From Sphingopyxis sp. (GTDB taxonomy: Bacteria; Pseudomonadota; Alphaproteobacteria; Sphingomonadales; Sphingomonadaceae), in NCBI GenBank assembly GCA_013821905.1, contig PNJO01000012.1:1-33537 (forward strand): 33,537 nucleotides of DNA, given 5' to 3'. The position numbers and the translations under genes are program-made. Positions 24,448 to 33,321 of this stretch are shown here, piece by piece. The notes under the pieces were generated by a model. That model saw nothing but the letters and a program-made list of their open reading frames with translations. It searched no databases and was not told where the DNA came from. Position 1 is the stretch's first letter, and each line of letters begins with the position of its first letter.

Positions 24448-25976
24448 CGCCGCGCCTCGGCGCCGAGAATGCGCGCACGCAGGTCCTGCGCGACGCCGAG
24501 CGGGATCGCGGGAATTTCATGGCTCGCGAGCGCGCTGCCGCCGGGAACGCCGAACACGAGCGTCGCAAGGCCGAGCGGACGCTGGAGGAAATCGGTGCTG
24601 AGGTCGGCGCTCTGCACCGATGCATAGGGCAGCAGGGTCAGCTTGGGTTTCCAGAAACCGCGGCGGATCGCGACCTGCTCGCCAAGGTCGGCCCAGCGGT
24701 GGCGGCGCGCGCCGACGAACGCGGTCAGCGCGATCAGCGGCGCTGCGAGCAGCGCGACCCAGCCGACCGGCTGCCCGAACGCCAGCGCGCCCGCGCCCGC
24801 GACGGCGCAGATCGCCGTGCCGATATAGGCGCCGAGCGCGACGATGCCGTGGCTGTGCTGCCACTCCTGATCCGCGCCGGGGCGGGTCATCGCGATCTCG
24901 GCGAGCACGGGGTCGATCGCGTCGAGCCTGGCGAAGGGGATGACCTGATGGTCCTTTTCCTTCTCGCCGTCGCTCGCGAGGCTCTGGAGGCGGAGTTCGT
25001 GCCAGCCGAAGCGCCGGCGAAACCAGCCGGTGACGAGGATCGCCGCCTGGACGCGCTTGACCGGCACCGCGACGTCGGTGCGCGTCGTGAGGCCGCGGGT
25101 GCGGCGCAGCGCGCGCGGCTCGCGCGTCAGGCGAAAGTCCCAGTTGGCGAAGACCATCGTCGCGATTCCGCTCGCGAAACCGATCAGCAGCAGCGACAGC
25201 AGCGCGCCGATCCCGGCAACCCAGCGATGCGCGATCACCCACTGGTCGAGGCCGTAATCGGCGGCGATGTCGATCCAGTCGCGCGGGTCGAAGATGTTGA
25301 AGTCGAAAGGCAGCAGATCGTCGAAGAACTGCATCGCCGCACCGACGATGGCGAGCGCGGCGAGCGAGAAGTTGAACAGCCCCGCGACCAGCAGCTGGCG
25401 CGGCCCCATCGCAAAGAGCAGCCGGTCCTCGGCGGGCGCGGCGGCGATGGGAGGCGTCGCTTCGGCCGTCGTGGCCGTTGCCGCCACGACCGGCGCGCTG
25501 CGATGCGCGCGGATCGTCGTGCGCAGCGCCTGCGCGGCATCGAGCGCGACCGCGTCGAGGCTCGCATCATTCTCCTTGCCGCCCGCACCCGTCTCGAACC
25601 CGACCTTGGCGATGCCGAGCGCGCGCGCGACCAGCCCCTGCTCGATGCTGACGTCCTGGATGCGGTCGAAGGGGATGGTGCGGTGCTGGCGCGAGAATAC
25701 GCCGCTTTCGATCACCACCTCGTCGTCGCCGACGCGGAAGCGGAAACGCAGCCAGTTCACCCAGGCGAAGACGAGCGAGACCAGCACGAACAGCCCGACC
25801 GCGGGGACGATATAGGCCCATTTGCCCGCGACGCCGAGCGCTGCCACCGCAGGCAGCATGTTGAGCGAGCGCGGCCCGAGCCTGACGATCGACAGCGCCA
25901 GCGTCGCGGGGCTCAGCCGCTGCCAGCCGGCGTCGTCCGCCGCGGCGACGGGCAGGGGGACGGCGCCATCGCTCAT
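24444..25976 (-). CDS. Bacterial PH-domain (YdbT-like) membrane protein
   Basis: A 510-residue membrane protein with repeated bacterial PH (bPH2/YdbT) domains. The start MSDGAVPLP at 25976 overlaps the upstream gene stop (ATGA). Near the N-terminus lies a membrane pair (LPAVAALGVAGKW, YIVPAVGLFVLVSLVFAWVNWL), followed by the first PH-like stretch: FRFRVGDDEVVIESGVFSRQ, then RTIPFDRIQDVSIEQGL. A second (WDFRLTREPRALRRTRGLTT, VPVKRVQAA) and a third (QVAIRRGFWKPKLTLLPYAS, VQSADLSTDFLQRPLGLATL) follow further membrane segments. An Ala/Thr-rich insert around residues 165-190 is a probable loop. With the smaller partner encoded upstream it makes the common YdbS/YdbT pair of unknown function. Confidence 0.9.
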   Translation of the reverse strand: MSDGAVPLPVAAADDAGWQRLSPATLALSIVRLGPRSLNMLPAVAALGVAGKWAYIVPAVGLFVLVSLVFAWVNWLRFRFRVGDDEVVIESGVFSRQHRTIPFDRIQDVSIEQGLVARALGIAKVGFETGAGGKENDASLDAVALDAAQALRTTIRAHRSAPVVAATATTAEATPPIAAAPAEDRLLFAMGPRQLLVAGLFNFSLAALAIVGAAMQFFDDLLPFDFNIFDPRDWIDIAADYGLDQWVIAHRWVAGIGALLSLLLIGFASGIATMVFANWDFRLTREPRALRRTRGLTTRTDVAVPVKRVQAAILVTGWFRRRFGWHELRLQSLASDGEKEKDHQVIPFARLDAIDPVLAEIAMTRPGADQEWQHSHGIVALGAYIGTAICAVAGAGALAFGQPVGWVALLAAPLIALTAFVGARRHRWADLGEQVAIRRGFWKPKLTLLPYASVQSADLSTDFLQRPLGLATLVFGVPGGSALASHEIPAIPLGVAQDLRARILGAEARR

Positions 25977-26500
25977 GCGAAGTCGGTCTGGATATGGCGG
26001 CGGATCGTCTCGCGCATCGCGGCGGCGAGGTCGGCGGGCAGGCCGGGCAGCGTCACCGTGCTGTTGTGCGTGCCCGAGGTGTGGACGATCAGGTGCGACA
26101 GGCCGAACCAGCGCTCGACCGGCCCCTGGCCGACGTCGATATGCTGGACGCGCACGAAGGGCACGATCGTGTCGGTGCGGAACAGCCAGCCGCGCGCGAC
26201 GCGCAGCTGCCCCTCGCCGATCTTGTAGCCCCAGCGCGACACGCGCCGCGACGGGAAGGTCACGATCATGACGATCGCCGCGATCCACGCGAGCATGGTG
26301 GTCGGCCCGTACGGCCCCTCGATGTGCCGGATCAGCAGCCAGTCGAAGACGCTCGCGCCGATCGCCAGCGGGATCAGGTTGAGCGCCGTCGTCACGCGCA
26401 GCACATGGGTAAAGGCCGGATCGACCGGATCGAGTCCCTCGATGGCGTTGATCGCGCCCGGTTCGAATGGGTCGGTGGGGTGGGCGGCGGTGTCGGTCAT
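25973..26500 (-). CDS. Bacterial PH-domain (YdbS-like) membrane protein
   Basis: A 175-residue protein with two central membrane segments (NLIPLAIGASVFDWLLI and TTMLAWIAAIVMIVTFP), followed by one bPH2 domain: RVSRWGYKIGEGQLRVARGW, LFRTDTIVPFVRVQHIDVGQ, and GPVERWFGLSHLIVHTSG. It is the first gene of the operon with the YdbT-like protein and recJ. The three starts and stops overlap by four bases each, so stoichiometric synthesis of the two PH proteins is likely. The N-terminal 40 residues are acidic and disordered-looking. Confidence 0.9.
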   Translation of the reverse strand: MTDTAAHPTDPFEPGAINAIEGLDPVDPAFTHVLRVTTALNLIPLAIGASVFDWLLIRHIEGPYGPTTMLAWIAAIVMIVTFPSRRVSRWGYKIGEGQLRVARGWLFRTDTIVPFVRVQHIDVGQGPVERWFGLSHLIVHTSGTHNSTVTLPGLPADLAAAMRETIRRHIQTDFA

Positions 26501-26547
26501 GATCCTCCCGTTAGAGCATGGCGATCTCTAAGTGAAATATTGTGTGT

Positions 26548-26624
26548 CCCCGCGAAGGCGGGGACCCATCTCCGGCGGGTTCGACCTTGCGCCGACGGGA
26601 GATGGGCCCCTGCCTTCGCAGGGG
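26548..26624. repeat. REP-like composite hairpin
   Basis: CCCCGCGAAGGCGGGG (26548-26563) forms one small palindrome and CCCCTGCCTTCGCAGGGG (26607-26624) another. Between them, CCCATCTCC and GGAGATGGG pair to form a longer arm. The layout is the same as at 3889-3963: two outward hairpins that can also pair with each other. It lies between the alkylsulfatase gene and the PH-domain operon and may limit read-through. Confidence 0.75.
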
Positions 26625-26661
26625 CGCACGGCCTTTTTCTGACAGGTCCGAACCGGGCAGT

Positions 26662-28623
26662 TCACGGCACAACCACATTGAAGCGCGGGTCCTGCGGCGG
26701 GTGCAGCGCGAACCACGACAGAAAGGCCATGCGGTCGCCCTCGATCCGGATTGCGCCCGACTGCATCAGCGCCGGGAACGCCGCCTGCCCCAGCATCACA
26801 TCGTCGAGCGTCTTGCGGTCGAGCGTGACCGTTGCGGTGGGCGCCGCGTCGGTCACGCCATAGCGCGGCACTTCCACGCCGCCGCCGACGACGATCGCCA
26901 CCGTTTCCTTGCTGTCGGGCAGGACGAACTGGAAGGTGCCTTTGAGCGCGGCGCCCTTTGCGGCGTCGAAACGCGTCGCGAGCGCGTCGAAGAAGACCCG
27001 CGTCGGGATCGCGCTGACGAACGACCGGCTCTGCCCGTTGCCCGACAGGCTTTCGACCGCCGTGCCGCGCAGCGTCGCCGCGGCGGCGAGATAATAGTTC
27101 CGCCATGCGCCGGACTCGGCCTGATAGCCCATCTGGTCATAGGCCGAGGCGAGCGCCGCGCGGGCCTCCTTGTTGGCAGGCTCGGCGAACACCAGCCTGT
27201 TCAGCAGCTCGGCCGCCCAGCGATAGTCGCCCGCGGCGATCGCCGCCTTGCCCGCCGCGAGCAATTTGTCCGCCCCGCCCGCCAGCGCGACATATCTGGG
27301 CGCCGACTGCTCGGGGGGCAGCGGGTTGAAATTGGCCGGATTGCCGTCCCACCAGCCGAAATAGCGCTGATAGACCGCCTTCATGTCGTGATTGACCGTG
27401 CCATAATAGCCGCGTGCGCCGAAATCTTGCCCCTGCCCCGGCGCCTCGGAGGTCGCGTCGGCGAGTTCGTGCAGCGTTGCGCCCTTGTTGGCGAGGAACA
27501 GGGTCCGGTCGTGGACATAGCGATAAATGTCGCGCTGGCTGGTCAGCAGCGCCGACACCTCGCCCGTGCCCCACGTCGGCCAATGGTGCGACGCCATCGC
27601 GACCTCGGCCTTGCCGCCCCATTTGAGCAGGGTCGCGTCGATCACCTGGCTCCAGTGCAGCGCATCGCGCACCTGCGCGCCGCGCAGCGTCAGCACATTG
27701 TGCAGCGTGTGCGTCACGACCTCGGTCGTGTGCAGCGCCTTATAGGCGGGAATGTAGAAGACGAACTCCGACGGCGCCTCGGTGCCGCCCGCGTCAAGAA
27801 AGTCGAACGCCAGCCCGTCGATCGTCAGCGTGCCGCCCTTTTCGCCCACCGTCTCGGTCGGCTCCATATAGCCGATGGTGCCCGACGACAGCTTCGGTCC
27901 CAGCCCGGTGTCGACCTGTCCCGCCGGCCCGGGCGGCAGGATCGACCCGAACATATAGAGCGCGCGCCGCCCCATCGCGGTGCCAGCGAGCACATTCTCC
28001 GACGTCGCTTCCTCCGAAAAACCGTGCGGCGCGATGATGCGGATCTTCTCTTTGGCGACCTGTTCGGGCGTCACGATCCCGCCGACGCCGCCGAAATGGT
28101 CGCTGTGGCTGTGGCTGAAGATCACCGCCTTGACCGGCAGCTTGCCCGATTTCGCCTCGACCGTGTCGGCGAACAATTTCCAGCTCGCCGCCGCCGCTTC
28201 CTCGGACAGCAGCGGGTCGACGACGATCCAGCCGGTCTTGCCGCGGATGATCGTCATCACCGAAATATCGTAGCCGCGCACCTGCCAGATCTTGCCCGGC
28301 ACCACCTCGAACAGCCCGTGCACCGCGTTCAGCCGCGCCTGCCGCCACAGCGACGGATTCACCGTGTCGGGCGCCGCCTTCGCGTCGAGGAAGGCATAGG
28401 GCCGGCGGTCCCACACCGTCTTGCCATTGCGGTCGAGAATGACGCCGCCGGGAATCTCGGCGAGCTTGCCGCGCAGCACATTGGCCTCGTCGCGCGGATC
28501 GTCGAGCGGCAGGCGTTTGGCGATCTCGGCCTGCGCGGCGCGGGTCGCTTCGCTCGCCGGGTCCTGCGCCAACGCCGCGAACGGCAGGCAGGTCGCGAGC
28601 AGCACGGTGGTCAGTCGGTGCAT
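26662..28623 (-). CDS. SdsA-like alkylsulfatase, metallo-beta-lactamase fold
   Basis: A 653-residue exported hydrolase resembling the alkylsulfatases SdsA1 and BDS1. The signal peptide is MHRLTTVLLATCLPFAALAQ. The N-terminal metallo-beta-lactamase domain has the zinc motif HSHSDHFGG (171-179), WIVVDPLLSEEAA (about 132), EFVFYIPAYKALHTTEVVTH and SHHWPTWG. A dimerisation domain follows (YYGTVNHDMKAVYQRYFGWW), then a C-terminal SCP2-like domain that in SdsA1 is thought to bind the alkyl chain. Family enzymes release sulfate from primary alkyl sulfates such as SDS in the periplasm. GGGGGAG stands upstream of the ATG. No sulfate transporter or alcohol dehydrogenase adjoins it. Confidence 0.92.
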   Translation of the reverse strand: MHRLTTVLLATCLPFAALAQDPASEATRAAQAEIAKRLPLDDPRDEANVLRGKLAEIPGGVILDRNGKTVWDRRPYAFLDAKAAPDTVNPSLWRQARLNAVHGLFEVVPGKIWQVRGYDISVMTIIRGKTGWIVVDPLLSEEAAAASWKLFADTVEAKSGKLPVKAVIFSHSHSDHFGGVGGIVTPEQVAKEKIRIIAPHGFSEEATSENVLAGTAMGRRALYMFGSILPPGPAGQVDTGLGPKLSSGTIGYMEPTETVGEKGGTLTIDGLAFDFLDAGGTEAPSEFVFYIPAYKALHTTEVVTHTLHNVLTLRGAQVRDALHWSQVIDATLLKWGGKAEVAMASHHWPTWGTGEVSALLTSQRDIYRYVHDRTLFLANKGATLHELADATSEAPGQGQDFGARGYYGTVNHDMKAVYQRYFGWWDGNPANFNPLPPEQSAPRYVALAGGADKLLAAGKAAIAAGDYRWAAELLNRLVFAEPANKEARAALASAYDQMGYQAESGAWRNYYLAAAATLRGTAVESLSGNGQSRSFVSAIPTRVFFDALATRFDAAKGAALKGTFQFVLPDSKETVAIVVGGGVEVPRYGVTDAAPTATVTLDRKTLDDVMLGQAAFPALMQSGAIRIEGDRMAFLSWFALHPPQDPRFNVVVP

Positions 28624-28688
28624 GATGATCTCCCCCTGTATCGGGGAGCAGCTTGCGCGCCGCGCCGCGGCTTGGCAAGCATCGGCGC

Positions 28689-29174
28689 ATGACCGACGCG
28701 CTGCACCTGCTCATCGTCTGGCACAGCCGCACCGGCGGCAGCGAGGCGCTCGCGCGCGCCGCGGCCGAAGGGGCGGCGACGGCACAGCTCGTCGCCGCGG
28801 ACGATGTCATGCCGGAGGCGCTGCAAGCCGCGGGCGGCTATCTTTTCGTGGGCCCCGAAAATCTCGCCGCGCTGTCGGGCGCGATGAAGGAGATGTTCGA
28901 CCGCTGCTATTATCCCTGCCTCGGGCAGATCGAGGGGCGGCCCTACGCGACGATCATCTGCGCCGGCTCGGACGGCGAGAATGCCCAGCGCCAGCTCGAC
29001 CGCATCGCGACCGGCTGGCGGCTGAAGCGCGTCGCCGACCCGCTGATCGTGAACACCGCAGCGCAGACGCCCGAAGCGATATTGGCGCCGAAGACCATCC
29101 CCGCAGAACGCCTCGCCGAAGCGCGCGATCTGGGCGCGGCACTCGCCGAAGGTCTGGCGGCGGGAATCTTCTGA
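28689..29174 (+). CDS. Flavodoxin-like / NAD(P)H-FMN reductase family protein
   Basis: A 161-residue flavodoxin-fold protein. It starts at MTDALHLLIVWHSRTGGSEA, where the WHSRTGG loop after the first strand is the FMN phosphate-binding turn. YLFVGPENLAALSGAMKEMF follows at about residue 50, and ATIICAGSDGENAQRQLDRI at about 97. There is no signal peptide. The ORF-track start 12 codons upstream has no better ribosome binding site. It is divergent from the alkylsulfatase gene, with 65 bases between starts. The partner and substrate are unknown. Confidence 0.82.
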   Translation: MTDALHLLIVWHSRTGGSEALARAAAEGAATAQLVAADDVMPEALQAAGGYLFVGPENLAALSGAMKEMFDRCYYPCLGQIEGRPYATIICAGSDGENAQRQLDRIATGWRLKRVADPLIVNTAAQTPEAILAPKTIPAERLAEARDLGAALAEGLAAGIF

Positions 29175-29189
29175 GCTGCGGGCCATGGC

Positions 29190-29229
29190 CAATCCTTGCT
29201 GTATTGCAATGATAATACAGCAAGGATTG
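29190..29229. terminator. Perfect 16-bp inverted repeat between convergent genes
   Basis: CAATCCTTGCTGTATT (29190-29205) and AATACAGCAAGGATTG (29214-29229) are exact complements around an 8-base loop. It lies between the flavodoxin-like gene and the large exported-protein gene, which converge, so a bidirectional terminator is the default reading. There is no T-run on either side and the stem is AT-rich, so an operator or a small mobile-element end are alternatives. Confidence 0.55.
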
Positions 29230-29253
29230 CGGGGTCAAGACGCCGCCGCCGCG

Positions 29254-30831
29254 CTACCTGGCGCCCGCCTTCCGCGCCGCCCTCCGGGCCTCGAGCTCGG
29301 CGGGCGAGGGGATGGCGCGGCGCAGTTCGGCGACCACGTCGTCGGCGGCGAAATATTGCGTCTCGGCCATCATCGGCTCGCCCGGGTCGCCGAAGCGGAC
29401 GAAGCCGTAGATCGGCCGTTCGCGGTCGCGCCAGAAGGTAAAGCCGGCCTTGCCCTTCTGCTTCGCGAGCAGCGCGGCGTGGAGCAGCATGCTGTCGTTG
29501 CACGGCTGCCAGCCCGCCGGATTGCAGTCGATGTAGAACATGCCTTTCGCCTTGGGCGATTCCTTGCCCAGCATCTTGCTCTTCTCGACCTTCCACACGC
29601 GGCCCGACATCGTTTCGAACGAGCCGACATCGGCATAGGGCAGGATCTTGCCGAACAGCGTCTTGTTGTCCTTGTCCTGCGCCAGCAGTTCGGCGAGCCG
29701 CGTCTCGCGGCGCTTCTTCAGGATTTCGGCCGGATCGGTCGCCAGCGCGCCGGCCAGCTCGGCGGGCGCCGCGTTGGCGCGCAGCAGGCCGTTCAGGTGG
29801 AGCGACTGCGCGAGCGTGATCCCGACCCATTCGGACCGCCCGGCATAGCGCCGCCGCGCCTCGACCATCTCGCCGCGGTCGATCAGTTCGAGGATCTCGA
29901 ACAGGTCGAAATGCTCGATGATCCGCGAGGTATCGGTTTCGGGCTTGCCGCGCGTCTTGCGGTCCTCGAAATTGCGGCGCGCATCGGCGATCAGCGCGCG
30001 GGCGCGTTCGCGATTGCCCGCGATATGCTGCACGATCGCGGTGGCGGTCAGATATTCGGTGTTGCGTTCGTCGAAGCCGAGCCCGCCATGATAGTCGAGA
30101 TAGGCCTCGTCGGCTGCGGCGGCTTCCCGCCAGCGGCCGGCAAGCTGGAGCCGGGCGGACAGCACCCAGATCTGGTTGTGGTCCATCCGCGCGAGGCTGC
30201 GCAGCCATGCGATCTCGGCTTCGGTGACGTCCGACGACAGGCCGATGAAGTCCTCGGTCGCGCCGACGACGAACAGGCTGTTCGGATAGGCGACCGCCTT
30301 TTCGAGCAGCTTGGCCTTGGCCTCCGCGACCTGACCCTGCCGCGCCATGATCGCCGCCTCGATCCGGTCGAGCGACTGGCCGAACGAGCGGTCGAAATAG
30401 ATGTCGCCGTTGAGCCCGGCGGCGGCGGCCTCGCCGCGCGCCTTGTCCACATCGGCGCGGGCGCCGGCATAGTCGAGCGCTTCGACGCGGTGCACCGCGC
30501 GCGCCAGGATCAGCGGCAGGCGCCGCGCGACATTGCCCTCGGCCCTGGCGCCGTCGATCAGCGCCGAACAGGCGTCGACGCCTTCGGTCCCGAACTTCCG
30601 GGCCTCGGCATCGGGCGCCTCGACGGGCGGCGCGAACAGCGCGAGCAGCGTCACCGCGCCGATGAAGCGCGCGATGCCTTCGCCCGCCGACATATTGTTC
30701 GGATTGCCGTCGCATTGCAGATAGAGCGACGGCGCTTTTCCGCCCTTCGCCTCGTCCGCCGATACGGCCGGCGCCATGCCGTTCGTTGCCGCCGCGGCCA
30801 ATGCCGCGGCGATTGCCAGTCCGGTCCTCAC
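29254..30831 (-). CDS. Large exported protein of unknown function, TPR-like
   Basis: A 525-residue protein with an N-terminal signal peptide (MRTGLAIAAALAAAATNGMA...VSA). The start is GTG at 30831, with GGAGG about seven bases upstream. The central 300 residues are helical and rich in A-R/E patterns (VHRVEALDYAGARADVDKAR, then AEAKAKLLEKAVAYPNSLFV), as in tetratricopeptide-type repeats. The C-terminal part has IYLQC-like Cys (YIDCNPAGWQPCNDSM) and an acidic/basic tail (ARRAARKAGAR). The first mature residues contain LYLQCDGNPNNM, another Cys; disulfide bonding in the periplasm is possible. I do not recognise a named family. It is followed by the 29190-29229 inverted repeat. Confidence 0.75.
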   Translation of the reverse strand: MRTGLAIAAALAAAATNGMAPAVSADEAKGGKAPSLYLQCDGNPNNMSAGEGIARFIGAVTLLALFAPPVEAPDAEARKFGTEGVDACSALIDGARAEGNVARRLPLILARAVHRVEALDYAGARADVDKARGEAAAAGLNGDIYFDRSFGQSLDRIEAAIMARQGQVAEAKAKLLEKAVAYPNSLFVVGATEDFIGLSSDVTEAEIAWLRSLARMDHNQIWVLSARLQLAGRWREAAAADEAYLDYHGGLGFDERNTEYLTATAIVQHIAGNRERARALIADARRNFEDRKTRGKPETDTSRIIEHFDLFEILELIDRGEMVEARRRYAGRSEWVGITLAQSLHLNGLLRANAAPAELAGALATDPAEILKKRRETRLAELLAQDKDNKTLFGKILPYADVGSFETMSGRVWKVEKSKMLGKESPKAKGMFYIDCNPAGWQPCNDSMLLHAALLAKQKGKAGFTFWRDRERPIYGFVRFGDPGEPMMAETQYFAADDVVAELRRAIPSPAELEARRAARKAGAR

Positions 30832-30915
30832 CCTCGCCCCTCCCCCGATGTCGTCAAGACATCTCGGTGAAGCCGGAATTTCCCGTCATGGCAAGGGGCT
30901 CTGTCCCCCGGCCGG

Positions 30916-31887
30916 TCAGTGGGCGCGATGCTCGCCGCGGACCCAGCGCACCGTGCCCGACGACGCGCGCATCACCACCGTCTCGGTCGTCATCACGCCG
31001 TCGCGGCGGCGCTTGACGCCGCGCAGCAGCGATCCGTCCGTGACGCCGGTCGCGGCGAAGATGACGTCGCCCCTGGCGAGATCCTCGAGGTCATAGACGC
31101 GCTCGAGATCCTCGATGCCCCATTTCCTGGCGCGCAGCCGCTCGTCGTCGTTGCGGAACAGCAGCCGGCCCTTGAACTGGCCGCCGACGCAGCGCAGCGC
31201 CGCCGCGGCGAGCACGCCCTCGGGCGCGCCGCCCGAACCCATATAGATGTCGATATTGGTTTCGGGGTTGGTCGTCGCGATCACGCCGGCGACGTCGCCG
31301 TCGGGGATCAGCGCGACGCCGCAGCCGATGTCGCGCAGCTCGGCGATGATCGCCTCGTGGCGCGGGCGGTCGAGCACGCAGACGATGATCTGTTCGGGCG
31401 GACAGCCCTTTTCGCGCGCCACCGCCTCGACATTCTCGCGCACGCTATTGTCGAAATTGACGATGTTCGGCGAATAGCCGGGGCCGACCGCGAGCTTGTC
31501 CATATAGACGTCGGGGGCGTTGAGCAGACAGCCTTCCTCGGCGATCGCGAGCACGGCGAGCGCGTTGGGGCCGGCCTTGGCGGTGATCGTCGTGCCTTCG
31601 AGCGGGTCGACCGCGATGTCGATCTTCGGGCCCTTGCCGGGGGCGTTGCCGACCTTTTCCCCGATATAGAGCATCGGTGCCTCGTCGCGCTCGCCCTCGC
31701 CGATCACGATGGTGCCGTCCATATAGAGGGTGTTGAACGCGTTGCGCATCGCCTCGACCGCGGCGGCGTCGGCTGCTTTCTCGTCGCCGCGCCCGATCAG
31801 CTTTGCGGCGGCGATCGCGGCGGCCTCGGTGACGCGCACCATTTCGAGCACGAGCACCCGGTCGAGGTTGCTGCCGGTATCCGTCAT
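30916..31887 (-). CDS. glpX: Class II fructose-1,6-bisphosphatase
   Basis: A 323-residue GlpX-type phosphatase of gluconeogenesis and, where present, the Calvin cycle. It hydrolyses fructose-1,6-bisphosphate to fructose-6-phosphate. Family motifs are IVIGEGERDEAPMLYIGEKV (about residue 60), IDIAVDPLEGTT (about 90), NVDIYMGSGG-like NIDIYMGSGGAPEGVLAAAA, and GVTDGSLLRGV. The start is ATG at 31887: GGAGAG lies about eight bases upstream, whereas the ORF-track GTG at 31896 would have no spacing to it. The C-terminus (SSGTVRWVRGEHR) is normal. It lies near homoserine dehydrogenase and on the same strand as recJ, in keeping with alphaproteobacterial hom-glpX-recJ neighbourhoods, here with other genes between. 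Confidence 0.96.
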   Translation of the reverse strand: MTDTGSNLDRVLVLEMVRVTEAAAIAAAKLIGRGDEKAADAAAVEAMRNAFNTLYMDGTIVIGEGERDEAPMLYIGEKVGNAPGKGPKIDIAVDPLEGTTITAKAGPNALAVLAIAEEGCLLNAPDVYMDKLAVGPGYSPNIVNFDNSVRENVEAVAREKGCPPEQIIVCVLDRPRHEAIIAELRDIGCGVALIPDGDVAGVIATTNPETNIDIYMGSGGAPEGVLAAAALRCVGGQFKGRLLFRNDDERLRARKWGIEDLERVYDLEDLARGDVIFAATGVTDGSLLRGVKRRRDGVMTTETVVMRASSGTVRWVRGEHRAH

Positions 31888-31941
31888 GTCGGTCACTCTC
31901 CGTCTTTACTTGTTCCGCCGCCTTGGCATGGTGGGCGCCAT

Positions 31942-32430
31942 ATGGTCGCCTGCGCCACTTGTCGAGGACACTTCGCCCGATTCGGCGCCGCTTTCGCCTT
32001 GGCCTGTGTCATAGCCATGACGATGTCCCCGGCCGCGACGGCGCAGATGCAGGGCCCGCCCGCGCCGCCGCCGCCGAAGTCCGCCGCCGACGAGGCGGCC
32101 CGGAAGGCGAAGGAGCTGGTCGACCCGATCCGGCGCTGCAAACCCGCCGAGGACGGGTCGATCGACGTGTGCGGCACCGATACCGAACGCTACCGCATGT
32201 CGCCCGAGCTGCGCGCGATCGCGGGCGTCGGCAAATCGACCAAGACCAACATTCCCGACGCGCCCTACATCAACCCGACGATCTGGGACACGCTGCCCTA
32301 CAACTGGATCTCGATCGGCGGCCGGGTGAAGCCCGGCCCTGAGTATAATGAGCAGTTTGAAGCGGTGAAGCGCGCGACCGACCCCGAAACCGGTACCCCG
32401 GCGCCGCCCGAGGAAGAGCCCGAGCCCTAA
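31942..32430 (+). CDS. Small exported protein, unknown function
   Basis: A 162-residue protein from ATG at 31942. The start gives a signal peptide (FARFGAAFALACVIAMTMSPAATAQ); the much longer ORF-track frame is a shadow of glpX. A Pro-rich segment (GPPAPPPPKSAADE) is followed by a short domain with two cysteines (RRCKPAEDGSIDVCGTDTER), YRMSPELRAIAGVGKSTKTN and a Pro/Glu-rich tail. The two Cys probably form a disulfide in the periplasm. The family is not recognised. Its stop overlaps the stop of the convergent membrane-protein gene by three bases. It is divergent from glpX, with 54 bases between starts. Confidence 0.72.
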   Translation: MVACATCRGHFARFGAAFALACVIAMTMSPAATAQMQGPPAPPPPKSAADEAARKAKELVDPIRRCKPAEDGSIDVCGTDTERYRMSPELRAIAGVGKSTKTNIPDAPYINPTIWDTLPYNWISIGGRVKPGPEYNEQFEAVKRATDPETGTPAPPEEEPEP

Positions 32431-33263
32431 GCGAAAACCTCGGACGCCGCGACGTGCGGCTGGGCAGCGCGCAGGAAACCCGCCGCGAACAGGATCTGCC
32501 CCAGGAACCAGGCGACGAACAGCGCGAGCCAGCCGAAACCCATCGCCGTTTCGAGCAGCGTCCCCGGCTCCTGCGCATTGTTCCAGATGACCGCGCCGTG
32601 GAGCAGGACGAGCCCGCCGAACGCCGCCGCGGCGAGCAGGCCATAGAGAAAATAGAAGGCGAAGAGCCGCCACTGCGCCTCGCGCGTCAGTCGCCACGAT
32701 TCGGCGAAGGCCGACACCGGCTCGAGCTTCCCCGCCGCGCCCATGATCGCGCCGGTCAGGCACAGCCGCGCGCCGATCCAGGTGCCGAGCAGCGACAGGA
32801 GCAGGCGATAGGCTTCGCTGACCAGCCCGTCGGCAAGCTCGCCCCATTCATAAATGCCGACCGTCGCGACGACCGGCAGCACGGCGAGCATGCCGATGCC
32901 GGCGTAGAGGAGGATGTTGCCGATAAGGAAGGCGGCGCCCGCGACCATCCCGTACATGATCTCCGAAACATAGCCCTCGCGCATCTCGGCGAGGATCGCG
33001 TTCCACGCCGCGAGCATCGCCCCCGCGGCGAGCACCGCGACGATGCCGAGCAGATAGAGCGGCCCCGCGACCGAGCCGCTGACATGGGCGCTATAGGGCG
33101 ATACGATCATTGCCATCACCGTGCGCAGGTCGAAGATCGGCTCGCTCGACAGCAGCAGATAGGGGACGACGACGCCGAGCACGGCATAGGCGAGCAGGGG
33201 CCGCCAATGCTCGGCCGCCAGCCCCCGCGCCTCGGCCAGTCCGCGCCTGATCTCGATATCCAT
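32427..33263 (-). CDS. Multi-pass membrane protein, unknown function
   Basis: A 278-residue integral membrane protein. The start MDIEIRRGLAEAR at 33263 has GGGGGCGG upstream; the ORF-track extension to 33365 reads back into hom. There are about six hydrophobic stretches, including LLAYAVLGVVVPYLLL, AGPLYLLGIVAVLAAGAMLA, ILLYAGIGMLAVLPVVATVG, LSLLGTWIGARLCLTGAIMG and LALFVAWFLGQILFAAGFL. The motif SAFAESWRLTREAQWRLFAF resembles the loop between helices in glycerophosphoryl diester phosphodiesterase membrane domain or YciC-like proteins, but this is only a similarity by eye. It follows hom by 58 bases on the same strand and may be cotranscribed. Confidence 0.75.
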   Translation of the reverse strand: MDIEIRRGLAEARGLAAEHWRPLLAYAVLGVVVPYLLLSSEPIFDLRTVMAMIVSPYSAHVSGSVAGPLYLLGIVAVLAAGAMLAAWNAILAEMREGYVSEIMYGMVAGAAFLIGNILLYAGIGMLAVLPVVATVGIYEWGELADGLVSEAYRLLLSLLGTWIGARLCLTGAIMGAAGKLEPVSAFAESWRLTREAQWRLFAFYFLYGLLAAAAFGGLVLLHGAVIWNNAQEPGTLLETAMGFGWLALFVAWFLGQILFAAGFLRAAQPHVAASEVFA

Positions 33264-33321
33264 GTCCGCCCCCTGCTCCCCGGCGACAGGGCTATCAGAG
33301 GCGTGCGCGATTACAAGCGCA

